Shown here one piece after another: positions 1-17,545 of a stretch of 30,217 bases of DNA (position 1 is the first letter of the stretch; every line of letters starts with the position of its first letter). A program made the position numbers and the translations under genes. The DNA comes from Phoronis ovalis (lineage: Eukaryota; Phoronida; Phoronidae), in NCBI GenBank assembly GCA_028565635.1, contig JAOXYB010032508.1, positions 1-30,217 of the forward strand, in the 5' to 3' direction. The notes under the pieces are model-generated. The model was given only the letters and a program-made list of their open reading frames with translations, searched no databases and was not told the origin of the DNA.

Positions 1-574
1 CGAATCTAGAGAAACACCAAATTCTCAATTAATGGGGGTGTACAAATTTCAGAAATTATAAAATCTGAAAAAGGGGTGTGTACGAATAATGGAGTTGTAC
101 GAATTGAGAAGAATTACCGTAGTTAAAGCGCTACATAATCATTCTAAATTTTTGTAAAATTAGCAATTTATGCTGAGCCAAGCGAGTTTTAGACTGATTT
201 TTATTAATAAAAGTTTACAGTTGTGGTTGAATGGGGATGTTTAGTTCAGTGATCCTAGTATTCCACATGCTATATTGTGGAGGCAGAAGGTGTTGGGATA
301 ATTAATTTGTCAATTTAAACAGTCGTGTAAGGGATGTTGCTTCACACACGTGTTGCTAAAGGTCATCATTTTGGCGGAATTTTGCATACACAACACTTGA
401 ATTTTGCATAATAGTAGCGTATATGACCAATTCTGATTGCTCAAGGAAAAATGCCACTGTGGTTTGCTTTTTGCTATAGCTTTAGCTGTCGCTGTCCTCT
501 GCTTTTGAAGTGCATAGTACAGTAGATTACTTGGTATATAATGACCTCAATATCTCACTTTTCCTGATTGGTAG
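1..574. other. Intronic sequence upstream of the first visible GPR107 exon
   Basis: I see no coding exon here. The 575 exon is preceded by an acceptor (gattggtag), so this stretch should be intron of the GPR107-like gene. Its first 120 bases have a repeat-like character, listed separately. Confidence 0.6.
20..118. repeat. Small imperfect inverted repeat at the window's left edge
   Basis: AATTCTCAATT near 20-30 is mirrored by AATTGAGAAGAATT near 105-118. Between them are repeated short words (TGTACAAAT, TGTACGAAT, TGTACGAATT). This looks like a short non-autonomous repeat or the end of a larger one cut by the window edge. I do not recognise the family. Confidence 0.35.
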
Positions 575-4911
<4,337 letters not shown>

Positions 4912-6119
4912 AGATTTTATACCACATCTGTAAAGAGACATTGTTATGAAGGAACAGGCACATAAAATGGCATCATAAACAGATGAAACAACATAAAACA
5001 CCTTCCTACTTGCTGAACATGTTTTGTGCAATTATGTGATATATACTTTTCGAAATTGTTCAACAGCATGATACAAGGAACATCGTATTTCTAAAGTTAT
5101 GTTTCTCTACTTTATATCATATGTAGTGTTCTCTTGGATTTATTCTGTAACCTGTGATGGAATACATTGTATACAATGGTGGATTTCATTTTTATATATA
5201 TGTAGCATTACATTTATAATTTATAATAATTTAAATAATATATTTCAATACTATTAATGAACCATTTGCTGTGTTTCAAGATTTTAAAAAAATTCACAAA
5301 GAAAACGTATTACTGAAAGGTGAAGAAATTAATTTCGAAAGATTGCACTGAAGAACCAAGATGTCAGTGATGCCCCCCTGGCATTTGAAGCTTGTAACCC
5401 TGCCATGATAGAATCTTCTCATGCATGGGCTGTTCCAGTCTCCTCCCCTAATACTACATGTGCAAACCAAGCATTCATTCAATAGGAATTATAACAAATT
5501 TATCAAAATTAAAAATAACTCTTAGGTTTAGAATTTGTTCCTGTTGATATGATATATAATACAGTATAATAATACAGGTAATAAAAAGGATTTTTTTCTA
5601 AAATTTCGTTTCCTGATTTTTTAAAGTCAGATAAACCTTTATTTATAGTGCAATTGATTGGCAGTTTGCACCTTAGTATATAAAAATAGGAAGTGGAGGG
5701 TAAATCAAGTAATGGAATAGCTGTGAGAAGACTATTGGACTACAGTAGGCTAAATTTCACTGATAGGTGCTGCCCTCTTGATTTGGTTACAACAACAGGC
5801 ACAAACATGCTTTAGAAAATCTCAACTGTTTTAAAATATATAGCTCCTATCATAGTTTGAATATTTTTCAAGCACCTGTGTCATGAGTCAGAAAAAGGTA
5901 GTTGTTTTGTTTATAAATGATATATCTTAATTTTCGAATTCATTTTTACTTTACTATAAAGAATCGGCAAATGATAGACACGAAAAATGCTTACTTTAAG
6001 CAAAACGATGTGATCAGTGAAACTTTTTACCCCGTTTAATGTCATAATCTGAATTTTTTGGGACTGGGGATAAGCTGATGTTAAATTATCTCCCCTGTAA
6101 GAAGTAAAATAGGGCAGTT

Positions 6120-6182
6120 CCTTCACTTCGCCATATTGAATTTTGACTAAAAATTATAAATATAGGATACAGGAAGAGACTT
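6120..6182 (+). promoter_or_regulatory. Possible non-coding first exon of RAB14
   Basis: The RAB14 start-codon exon begins with an acceptor (ctgtttcag), so a 5' non-coding exon must exist upstream. The best donor I notice is cttGTAAGTAT at 6183, preceded by a CGCCATATTG element (reverse complement CAATATGGCG, YY1-like), as often seen near transcription starts. This is a guess from motif quality only; other donors in 5.6-7.8 kb are possible. Confidence 0.2.
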
Positions 6183-6850
6183 GTAAGTATCCTATTTTAT
6201 TTAAGCAATATCGTTTTAATTTGTTATTTTATTCCTGCTTTACTACCAATGCTTCCCACAGTATCTAAGGAAATTATGAATTTAAATTCTTATAGGTGTA
6301 AAACCGTTTTTATTCTGTAGCAGTCTACCGGAAGTAAAGATTAGTCAGATGATTTACATGAATGATGACGAACGGAATAACAATCTTTTTGAAGGTTTCT
6401 ATTTAAATTGACTGGAGAATAACAAAATAGTGACCAGATATATCTACTTAGTTTTAATGGGAGCATTGGTCGACGGATCACAACAAAAGTGGGTCGAGTT
6501 TTAACATTGTATGAGAGTCTACACTTGTCACTTGATTTCTTAAAACCGAATATATTATTAAATTTAATTTTGTTAAAAAATTAATGCAGTGACGAATTAA
6601 TTATTGCTAAAAGATTATTTAGATAAATTGCTTGCCCGTATTTATACAGCTGAACGCTTATTGTATTTGCTAGATATATACAAAACACATTTAATGATTT
6701 ACCAGAACCACTTCTTGATTTATTTCGTTAAAACTATATTAGGCTGGCAAACTTACTAGTTTTTTTATAATAATTGTTTAGGCCAGTTTGCATTGTTTTA
6801 TATATCATCGGGCCATATCCCCAGAAGATTTTCTTGGTGTATTTGTGCAT

Positions 6851-7090
6851 TGGGTTGTGCTGCCGATCAACTCTGTACCAAAATTGTGGAAATTTTGACC
6901 CCAAAATATATTCCAAAACATACCCTGAAATAATTTGTTTTAACATTCAAAATACTGTTATTTGTTTAATGAGATATTGTCCCTAAGTTATGTGAAAAGT
7001 GGACCCAAAGTATATCTTTTCGAAGGAATTCATGACTAGACCTCATGAACTGTTCCCAAAATATACCAAATTAATCAGCTGCATACACTA
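6851..7090 (-). repeat. Dispersed repeat, inverted relative of the 23.3-kb element
   Basis: Read on the minus strand, this region matches the plus strand at 23320-23570 in several ordered blocks: AGTGTATGC, TTTGGTATATTTT, GGAACAGTT, AATATCTCAT, AATAACAGTATTTTGAAT, TTTTGGAAT, TTTTGGGGTC, ATTTCCACA and CAGCACA. It is diverged, with small indels, so an old copy. The open frames on both strands at about 6734-6986 fall in or beside it and are not genes. Confidence 0.65.
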
Positions 7091-7843
7091 AGAAAAACTC
7101 TGGGGTCGTCATAAATCTAGTCCTGGTCACAAGACCCTGCAATTTCTAGCAAAGTACATCCGTTTTCTGTGACATTAAGACCATGTTAATGCTTCCTTTG
7201 GGATAATGTGAAATGTAATTTGATCCATAAATTCTTCTTGTGTAATCGTTTTTTTGCAGAATGCTTAGTTTTTGTTATCCATGAATGTTTTATTACAAAA
7301 ACGTCATGCCATTAAGCTATAATAGATTCCAAGGGGATGAAGCTATATGCACATGTTTCAATATGGCTGAAATAAAACCTGTCAGAGTGACTCACTAATT
7401 CACATTTATGTTGGCAATTGGTTTTAACTGCTGGTCAAAAATACAAAAGCTGAGACACTGAAATAGTACATAATAAATTGTACTTTCAAAATAAATTGTT
7501 CTTCAAGCATGAGGCTTCAGATCATAATGAAAAGTTCCTAATCTCCTTAACTAGGTGTTACGAAAAATCATTAATTTAAAGCAAGAATGATACACTGCTA
7601 CCCTATTACCCTCTGCAAAATATTCTTTCACTTGAAAGTTTTATGTGCACGTTTTTCCTAATGATAACCTTGTATAAAGTATGCAAACAATATTTATCGC
7701 ACACATAAAGGTAGGACTTTTTTGTGGCACATATTAATTAAATTTTCCAAATTTTTAATTCAGCTCAAAGAACTGCTAAAAGATATGGATTTGCCAGTTC
7801 ACCCGGTCTATTTCGGACAAAACGATATACAGATTTTTTTTAA

Positions 7844-10462
<2,619 letters not shown>

Positions 10463-10569
10463 CATAGGAAAAATGCTAGTTGTCGAGAACGGTCAAGTTA
10501 GAGTCGGTGCTATACACACAGGAACTGTAGCATACGATGTATTTAAACAACTGTATAATCAATGTGTAG

Positions 10570-10575
10570 AATAAA
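10570..10575 (+). terminator. Candidate poly(A) signal of RAB14
   Basis: AATAAA lies about 108 bases past the RAB14 stop. A second candidate, ATTAAA at 10839-10844, is followed by a GT-rich stretch (tattgtgtataag), so the 3' UTR may be about 110 or about 390 bases, or both forms may exist. Confidence 0.5.
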
Positions 10576-11098
10576 TGAACAGTATGGAAATGAATTCCGA
10601 AATATTCGTCATAATTATTTTGGTCATGAAAACTGGTAAACGTTATTTATGGTACTGGATATTCAGTTTGGTATAATTAAGTGTCATTTTTTTAGTTCAA
10701 TTTTACTTTGGGTTTTCTTCAACTGTTTTCTGCGTTAGAAGAAGTATTATTTGGGATAGGCCGATGTCGATGTCTGTCTTTATAAGTATCAATGTTTGCA
10801 CTGAAGTAAACAAAGTTCACTTGTCTCCTATTTCTTGAATTAAAGCCTACAAAGAACTTTCAAAGAACTTGTAACTTTTATTGTGTATAAGATAATAATA
10901 TGACAAACAAAAAATTGTGGGATTTTGAGAGTATTTTTTTAAAATGAAAAATCCCAGACACTGGACAAATACAGTATGAAGACAACCTGAGTAACATATT
11001 AAACTGATTTAAAAATTATGTCGCAATGCAAAAATTTGTAAACTACTAGACTGTTCAATATAAAGTTAATTCCTTAAAAAATATGCTTTCTAGAAACT

Positions 11099-11150
11099 CA
11101 GCTAATTTTAGGAAAATTGTACACCAGCAAATTTTAGGAAAATTGGTACA
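11099..11150. repeat. Short tandem duplication (about 26 bp, two copies)
   Basis: The word AATTTTAGGAAAATTG followed by TACA occurs twice back to back (near 11104 and 11130), with one or two base differences at the joints. It is probably a replication-slippage duplication. Confidence 0.7.
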
Positions 11151-11954
11151 TTGTATTTAAAAAAACTACCAACAACAAAGTTACTAAAAGCCACTGGTAT
11201 GGGATGTATGCAGCTCCATTAATTTTGTATTACTGGTGTGCTGCATGATTCAGAATAGAGAACAAATGCTTCAACAGTGGTACTTTCTACTTTAATAGCC
11301 ATGTGTAAATATTTAATTAAAAAGCCAAGATTCTCCAGTCTTAGGTTTGAGCTATTAACAGTTGTTTGCTTATGACTGTTGTCAAGATATACATAAAGAT
11401 AATAAACAACATCTATACCCATTTAATAAAATATCTGTTTGGCAGCATATGTAAGAGTGTACTCTGTATTTAGTCAAGTCTTAGTTTGCCTTTTCTGATG
11501 ATGAAAATACTCAAAGATATGTTAATATAAATCAAATGTGTATTGCAAAATACACAGAAGTAACTGACCAAACACTGCTGCATCGTGAAACTATACATTG
11601 GTATAGCGAAGATTAAAGTCAAGTTGTATGTTGTCGTTTGCATTGGCACTCTTGTCAAGATCCCAGATCAACTGCCTAGAAGATTTTGGCAATGAGATGT
11701 GGCTTAACGCAGGAATAATTTTTTTTTGAAAACTAACATTTCTAGGGTAATCTTAAAAAGTAAAATAAACAAATTTTTTTCTACTCTTTTAACAGAAGCT
11801 AATTTCTCAACATAACTAGTTCAAAATCTCCTGGTCAAGTAAAGTACTTGATATGATACATATGCCATTGGGCATAAATTCATAATAATTGTTGTGACAG
11901 TAAATAGGAAAAAAAACAAATAGCAAAAGTACAAGAATGTAATATTATTAAATC

Positions 11955-11960
11955 TTTATT
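11955..11960 (-). terminator. Candidate poly(A) signal of the tektin-like gene
   Basis: TTTATT on the plus strand reads AATAAA on the minus strand, about 520 bases downstream of the tektin-like stop codon. It is the first convincing hexamer I notice in that 3' UTR. Confidence 0.4.
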
Positions 11961-12481
11961 AGCATAAAATTGTGTATAAAAAAGCCCACTCTCAAGTTAT
12001 AAGGCATGCTTTATAGGTATATAGGTATTGTGCTCAAAGGCACTTGAACACATACATTGTAAAACAGAAGCGTCTTTATATATTTGTATGCTGATTCTAA
12101 AATATGCATGCATACTGACAAGAGACACATTAATATCACAGTTTCTTGTGAGCAGTAGGGTTAAGCCGCTTATGATATATCTTAGTTTGTTATAATGAAA
12201 TCCATTGCTTTAATATAAAGCTTTTGATTTTGAGAGACAGGTCAGAATGAATGGCCCAGTTACTGTATGATATTCAGAACATAATGTAAAGCATTTGACT
12301 TTAAGGGCCAAGTTTGAATAGATAGCCCTTCTGGGCTTGCTGTTCTGTGAACAGTTTGTGCAATCATTTTGTATTAACAAAGCAACTTAAAAACAATATA
12401 TCTTTGACATTGTGCATAGACATAAATAAATGAAAATAACTCATTTGTATATCATACAACAGGAAACTTATTTTTTAATGC

Positions 12482-15400
12482 TTAAAAAGCTTCACCCATC
12501 ACCCAGCGATGATTTGCTTTACGCCGACGCAATCTGTATATGCTGCTGTCAACATCAAGTCCTTTCTTCTTGTCGCGAATGTCTTCCTGTAGACGTAATT
12601 GAGCAAGTCTCATGAGACCAATGTTATGACTGGTGGCTTGCAGGGATTCCAGTAAACCATCACCTCCCTACAATTTACAAAAAATTATGTCTCCGTACTG
12701 TACCAAAACTTTACAATAACACTGTTATTTTCGCGTATTTTTGCCTAGTTTTGCTTTAGTGAATGGTAAATGGACTGTTTATATATAGCCTTATTTGGGT
12801 TCTCTAGTCTATGTCCCCATTTATGTAATGTACCTATGTGTATTGATGTATTAGTTTATCTTACATATCCATTTCATTGAATAATTTGTTTGTCTTGGAC
12901 AAGTAACAAGCAAGTCAAAAAGATACCTGCACATGCAGTGCAGAAACATACCCTGACAATATCTTGAGCTTCAGGTAGCTGAGTACCTGGATGACGTTGG
13001 AATATGCGAACTTGAGGTCGATCGAGTCGTTCATGTGAGCGCAAATCACCATAACAAACTGGACCCTGAAAATCAAAATGCAAATGATTACAATGTTATT
13101 ACTATTCTATTATTATAGTTCCTGTAATGAATTGTACATATGCAAAGTAACTGCCAGAAATTACTGGCAATTGAAGTAATGCACCATTCACATAAGCTTA
13201 AAGTGTTTATGTTACGTGAATTTAAACAATTTACTGATTGAAATATGAAGAGAGATATTTTGAATAATTTTCTTAAATCATTATTAAATTGTGCGTTAAG
13301 TTAATTTTATATTACTATAGACTACAGTCACAATGCAGTCTTTGAGACTATAGTGAGCCACCTGGTGGCTAAAAATGTACAGAGAAGATACAAAATATGT
13401 ACAGTTTTGCTAGAATTAAAAGTAAGAATTATTTAATAGGCTTACCAATGAGTAACCTCTTGCTCTCTCTGTGGCATCATACCAGCGCTGAGCACGATGA
13501 ATGGCATGTTTATTTTCACCAGTAGCAACATGCAGATGTTGCTTTAGTGATGTTGTTTCGGCGACCTTCTGTGCCATACCATCATTAACCGATTTGTGAC
13601 ATGCTTGCTGCAGGTTAGACGTTCTATTAATTAAATCCTTTGACTCCCTGAGAAGCATATGCGACCTCTTTCTTATATCTTCAGCATCGTTTAAAGCATA
13701 CTCACACTCGGGAGTATATGGTCCTACCATAAAAAAATTATTAATTACTTAACATCATAGTTAATCAATTTCTCAGGTAATTGATTATTTACTAATGTTT
13801 TACAGTGTATTTTTGTTTAATAACTTAGTCTGTAAGCAAAAGATAAATACAAAAGATATTTAAGTAACTAATTGATTGATAATATATGGTTATTTACAGA
13901 AATTCCTTTATAAAAAGTTGAGGATTCAGCAGTAAATACCACTACACAAAATTTTAGAAATGTTTGAGTAATAAAAATAATGGACAAGTACCCACTTAAT
14001 GCTAAGATATCTACATACCGTATGTACTAAGTTTGATATTTGCTTCCGAAGAAATGTTCTACTTTTGTAGTAATAATAAATTTAGTCAGGAAATAATTTG
14101 ACTTTTATGGTATTATAAATTTAGCAATAAAAACCATGTGATGTATAAATGTACTGATAAAAAATTTCTTATGAAAATTACCCATAGCTCACGATAGAAT
14201 ACACATTTTATCTGTAATTGAAAGTGGCAAGCCCATGTTTGTCTGTGTATTTGCAATGCCATCTTGTGTTGTGTGCAAATGCAGTACAGGAGCAGCCAAG
14301 GATTTTATGTGTAAACTGTATGTGAATTTTTGTGTAAACTGTAGTATATTTTGCTATTTTTTAAATTTTGTTACATTGATGGGGAGTTTCATTGAACTTC
14401 CTGATACTTCTTAAAATTGCCACTGCAGTACATATATCAAATAAATGTGAAATTGAAAAAAAGGCAAATATATATTACCTAGTGGATCTACTCTGTTAGC
14501 TGATGGTGTTGGAGACTTTGATTGTCCAGTGTAACTTCTATCCATGTCATTATCATTTGTTGTCGACTGATGGAGATGAATTGAAGACAGAGCATGACAG
14601 ATTAAATCAAGTACTCTGGATCGTTCTTGTAGAACTGCAGCCAGACGTTTACGTCCACTATCAAGCAGCATTAGTTGTTGTTGGACTAGGCGCAACTGGG
14701 ATTCCAGCATTCTCTTCAGGTTCAACAAGTGCATTTTTTCAGCATTTAATAAGTCATCTGCACCATCATGATCCTATAAAAATGTAAAATACAATAAGAG
14801 AAAATATACATAAATATTTTAAAACTTACTAGTAAGATTATGAGGTTTTTTAAATTACCTTTTTCGATAAATTTATAAAAAAGGAAAACATGTACAACCT
14901 CAAGGTAATAGCTCAAGTTAAAAAAAAATAAAAGAAATTGATTTGTGAAAGAAGACATCAATTACAAGCACTAGATTTTTGTACCCTGGTAAAGATGACA
15001 ACTGATGAGATGATTTCCAAATAAGTACTGTAATAGGTTATCAAAATGTACAACCCAACTGCTCAAAATTTAATGTGATTAATGCTGTTTCTAAGGCCAC
15101 AAAATATTACCAGAGTTTAGTGAGTCACTTCTTAACACTAAGAAAGATTCCAGATCGAGTGACAGCCTATTTAATATTTTCTATATTTTGTTTATTAAAG
15201 TAGAACATTTTGGGAACATTTCAATTGCTTGAAACTCAAAGCTTTCTTTATTTGCCTAAATATATATAAAATAACAACACATTTATAGGCTCAACAATTG
15301 TCAAAGAGTAAATTAGTGCTCCAAATCTTCTATTCTGAATAGTACTAAGGAAACAGAATATGATAAAGAAGATGAAATTGAACACATTGTAAGTGGTATA

Positions 15401-17044
15401 ATAAGACACATTAAGCAATTTTGACTTCAAACATCAAAAATGACTTTATCTCTAAGGAACTCAGTTTGGTCCAAATGTTTTGTTTAATAGTCAGTGTTTG
15501 CTTTTGTCCATGCAACTGTTTAATTCATGAATGTTGTGCTAGTGAATTTATTATTAGTAGAGTTCTCAACCTTTTAATCTAAGTAAACTTACGGATTGTG
15601 TAAACTTCACCAAGACTACTGTACCTTTTAAAAACCTATGTGATTGAATTTATCAGAAGCAAACAAAAAAAATTATGTTATTTATAATACATGCACAACT
15701 GCTTGCTTCGAGTTTATTACTATGTTAATAAATTAAATATGGCCTTATTAATATGAAATTATTATACTATAGTCACAACACATTATGCTATTTTACGAAC
15801 AGAAATTAATCTTTATCATGTTTTGCTTTAATCATCTCATACCTATTTTGTTTTAGTGTTGGACTGCATCCATGCTGTACTGTGTAAAATGAAAAATCAA
15901 TATATTTAATTGTCTTGTTGAGAAAGGAATTCAATAAATGATTTAATCTTCTGCGTTGTGACAATGCACCAGAACAAATAATTAAACAATGAATTGTATA
16001 ATACGTACATTATTAATCGCCTTTATCGAATATAACAAAATGTCATTCTGTCTTTTGTTATTTTGGCAACAGACCACATAAATCTGTTTTCATAGTTACT
16101 TTGTGTTTTGTACAGGTTCCTTCTCAAAAGTTAAAGGTACAATGTACTTTACTAACTAAAGTGTACTTACTCATTGCAATATTTCATTGAAGAAAGCAGT
16201 TACCATATTTGTTAGGTAAAATGTTTTATCATTGTACAATTTATATAGTACAGTGTTTGGTATCCATGAGAAAAACAGATTACTAAATGAAAAGGAGAAT
16301 TAAGTTGCCAATAATGATGGATAATCCATGATGTATGATTGGCATTGCCTTTTCAGGTTGTGTTTGATAAACATCCAATGATAAACATAAGATGTATTAA
16401 CTTACTAATCCCAGGCCAATAAATTCATTCTACTTTTCCGTTTAAATCTAAAAATTAGTTGTCTATTTTTACCAGTATCTACCGCATACCTTGTCATTAC
16501 CTAAAACAATCAAAACATTGCTGGAATCTTTACTATAAAGTATAGGGATACTCAGAAGTACAGATAATTTATTTTATTACTTGGAATTAATTTCTGGAAC
16601 TGAGTCTTTTCTTGGAAAAAGTAAATATTAACTGTTGATAAAAACAGAACAAACCTTTTCTCTTTTTGGTCTTGATACACGTATATCAACACTATCCACA
16701 TTAAGCTTAATGTCTTTGCGTTTATGTTCCAGTGCTTTTTGTAAACCTTCTTTTCCTCGTGTTAGGGATTTGATATTTTCGTTGGTATCCAATAAACTAC
16801 TTCTGAGTCTTGCAACCACAATTCTTGTTTCCCTCACGTATTTATGAATTTCGTCATTACTTAATTGAGCCAATGTTTCCCTGAGATGGGGTAAAGGGTC
16901 TAAAGCACGTCCAATATTATTCGATTTGTCACTATGTTGAACCACATTTTGAGACAACTTTATACCTTTTATGGTGGTGTTCCTCCAATTTTGCGGCCCG
17001 ATCATTCCAACATTCAAAGTAATGGGTTTCAAAGTTGTCGTCAT
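12482..17044 (-). CDS. TEKTL1: Tektin-like protein 1 (TEKTL1, formerly CCDC105)
   Basis: Five minus-strand exons: 17044-16655, 14773-14479, 13723-13446, 13065-12952 and 12667-12482 (stop 12484-12482). Phases agree and the join gives 420 residues, somewhat shorter than human TEKTL1 (about 500), whose N-terminus is longer. The protein is mostly charged coiled coil. Residues 230-245 read PYTPECEYALNDAEDI, and residues near 300 read AIHRAQRWYDATERARGY. Residues 335-352 read LDRPQVRIFQRHPGTQLP. This occupies the place of the canonical tektin loop RPNVELCRD but follows the TEKTL1-type variant. The C-terminus is basic, then HRWVMGEAF. Tektin-family filaments line doublet microtubules; TEKTL1 is a sperm-flagellum microtubule inner protein in mammals. 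Axonemal function here is inferred. The first donor (gtttgt) is weak but in frame. The choice of TEKTL1 over other tektins rests on remembered family features. Confidence 0.87.
14774..16654 (-). other. First intron of the tektin-like gene (1.9 kb)
   Basis: I see only A+T-rich non-coding sequence. The intron between exons 2 and 3 (13724-14478) likewise holds no exon; it contains a short direct repeat of TGTGTAAACTGTA at about 14310-14342. The open frames on both strands here lack family features. Confidence 0.7.
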
Positions 17045-17190
17045 GTTCGATGTTCTAATTGTTATCTACGCTGTCTTATACTTGTTAAAAAACATTCATA
17101 AGATGATCTAATCTAATAATACTCTACAGAGAAAATGAACTCTCCAGGATCATGTGTCTGTGTATTAAATCCGCGTCTGTCTACTTGGAG

Positions 17191-17205
17191 GTTGCTCTTG
17201 GATAC
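17191..17205. promoter_or_regulatory. X-box-like sequence (RFX, one mismatch)
   Basis: GTTGCTCTTGGATAC fits the RFX X-box pattern RYYNYY-N(1-3)-RRNRAC except for one position in the right half-site. It lies about 150 bases upstream of the tektin-like start codon, a typical place for ciliary-gene X-boxes. With one mismatch, chance occurrence is quite possible. Confidence 0.3.
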
Positions 17206-17417
17206 ACGCTTCGCGGAAACTTCCGACAGGTGTCCCCATGACTTTATACTCAAAACGTATATTTCGATTTGTGGCTAAATCGTATACAATGATAAATTTT
17301 GTCACTAAACAACGTAAAAATAACATAGTAATTTTTAATCTAATGTTTAATATTTTTTAACGCTTTACAAGCGAACGTAATCTAATGGTCGGATCTTTTT
17401 TTCAGTATGCGTCAAAA

Positions 17418-17425
17418 TGACGTCA
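17418..17425. promoter_or_regulatory. Perfect cAMP-response element palindrome
   Basis: TGACGTCA is the full CREB/CREM/ATF palindrome. It sits 121 bases upstream of the phostensin/taperin-like ATG and about 375 bases upstream of the tektin-like ATG. A half-site (GCGTCA) lies just to the left at 17409-17414. Function is inferred from location. Confidence 0.5.
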
Positions 17426-17545
17426 CTCTCCATTAGTCTACCGATATTGTCATTTGAACAGGTTGTTAAGATGTCACCCAATCTAAAGTTTTAAAGATAT
17501 ATTTTCTTTTATTTTACTTAAAAATCAAACAATTTAGGAACGAGG

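Larger units (their letters stand above)
10463..12481. other. Tail-to-tail intergenic region between RAB14 and the tektin-like gene
   Basis: This holds the RAB14 3' UTR (from the left) and the tektin-like 3' UTR (from the right, ending near the minus-strand poly(A) signal at 11955-11960). The open frames at 11219-11422, 11470-11658 and 12430-12615 have no recognisable content; the last overlaps the antisense of the tektin-like final exon. A small direct duplication lies at 11099-11150. Confidence 0.7.
17045..17545. promoter_or_regulatory. Head-to-head (bidirectional) promoter region
   Basis: Only 501 bases separate the divergent start codons of the tektin-like gene (-) and the phostensin/taperin-like gene (+). 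The region is locally richer in CpG (for example around 17170-17235) than its surroundings and contains a perfect CRE palindrome and an X-box-like sequence, both listed separately. No TATA box is obvious. Shared control is an inference from the arrangement. Confidence 0.65.

Noticed and set aside
5294-5482. 62-codon minus-strand open frame with several cysteines
   Set aside because: It has no recognised domain and no splice partners found nearby; it lies in the 3' flank of the GPR107-like gene.
14503-14787. 94-codon plus-strand open frame
   Set aside because: It is the antisense shadow of tektin-like exon 2, whose minus-strand frame has clear coiled-coil coding content and in-phase splice sites.
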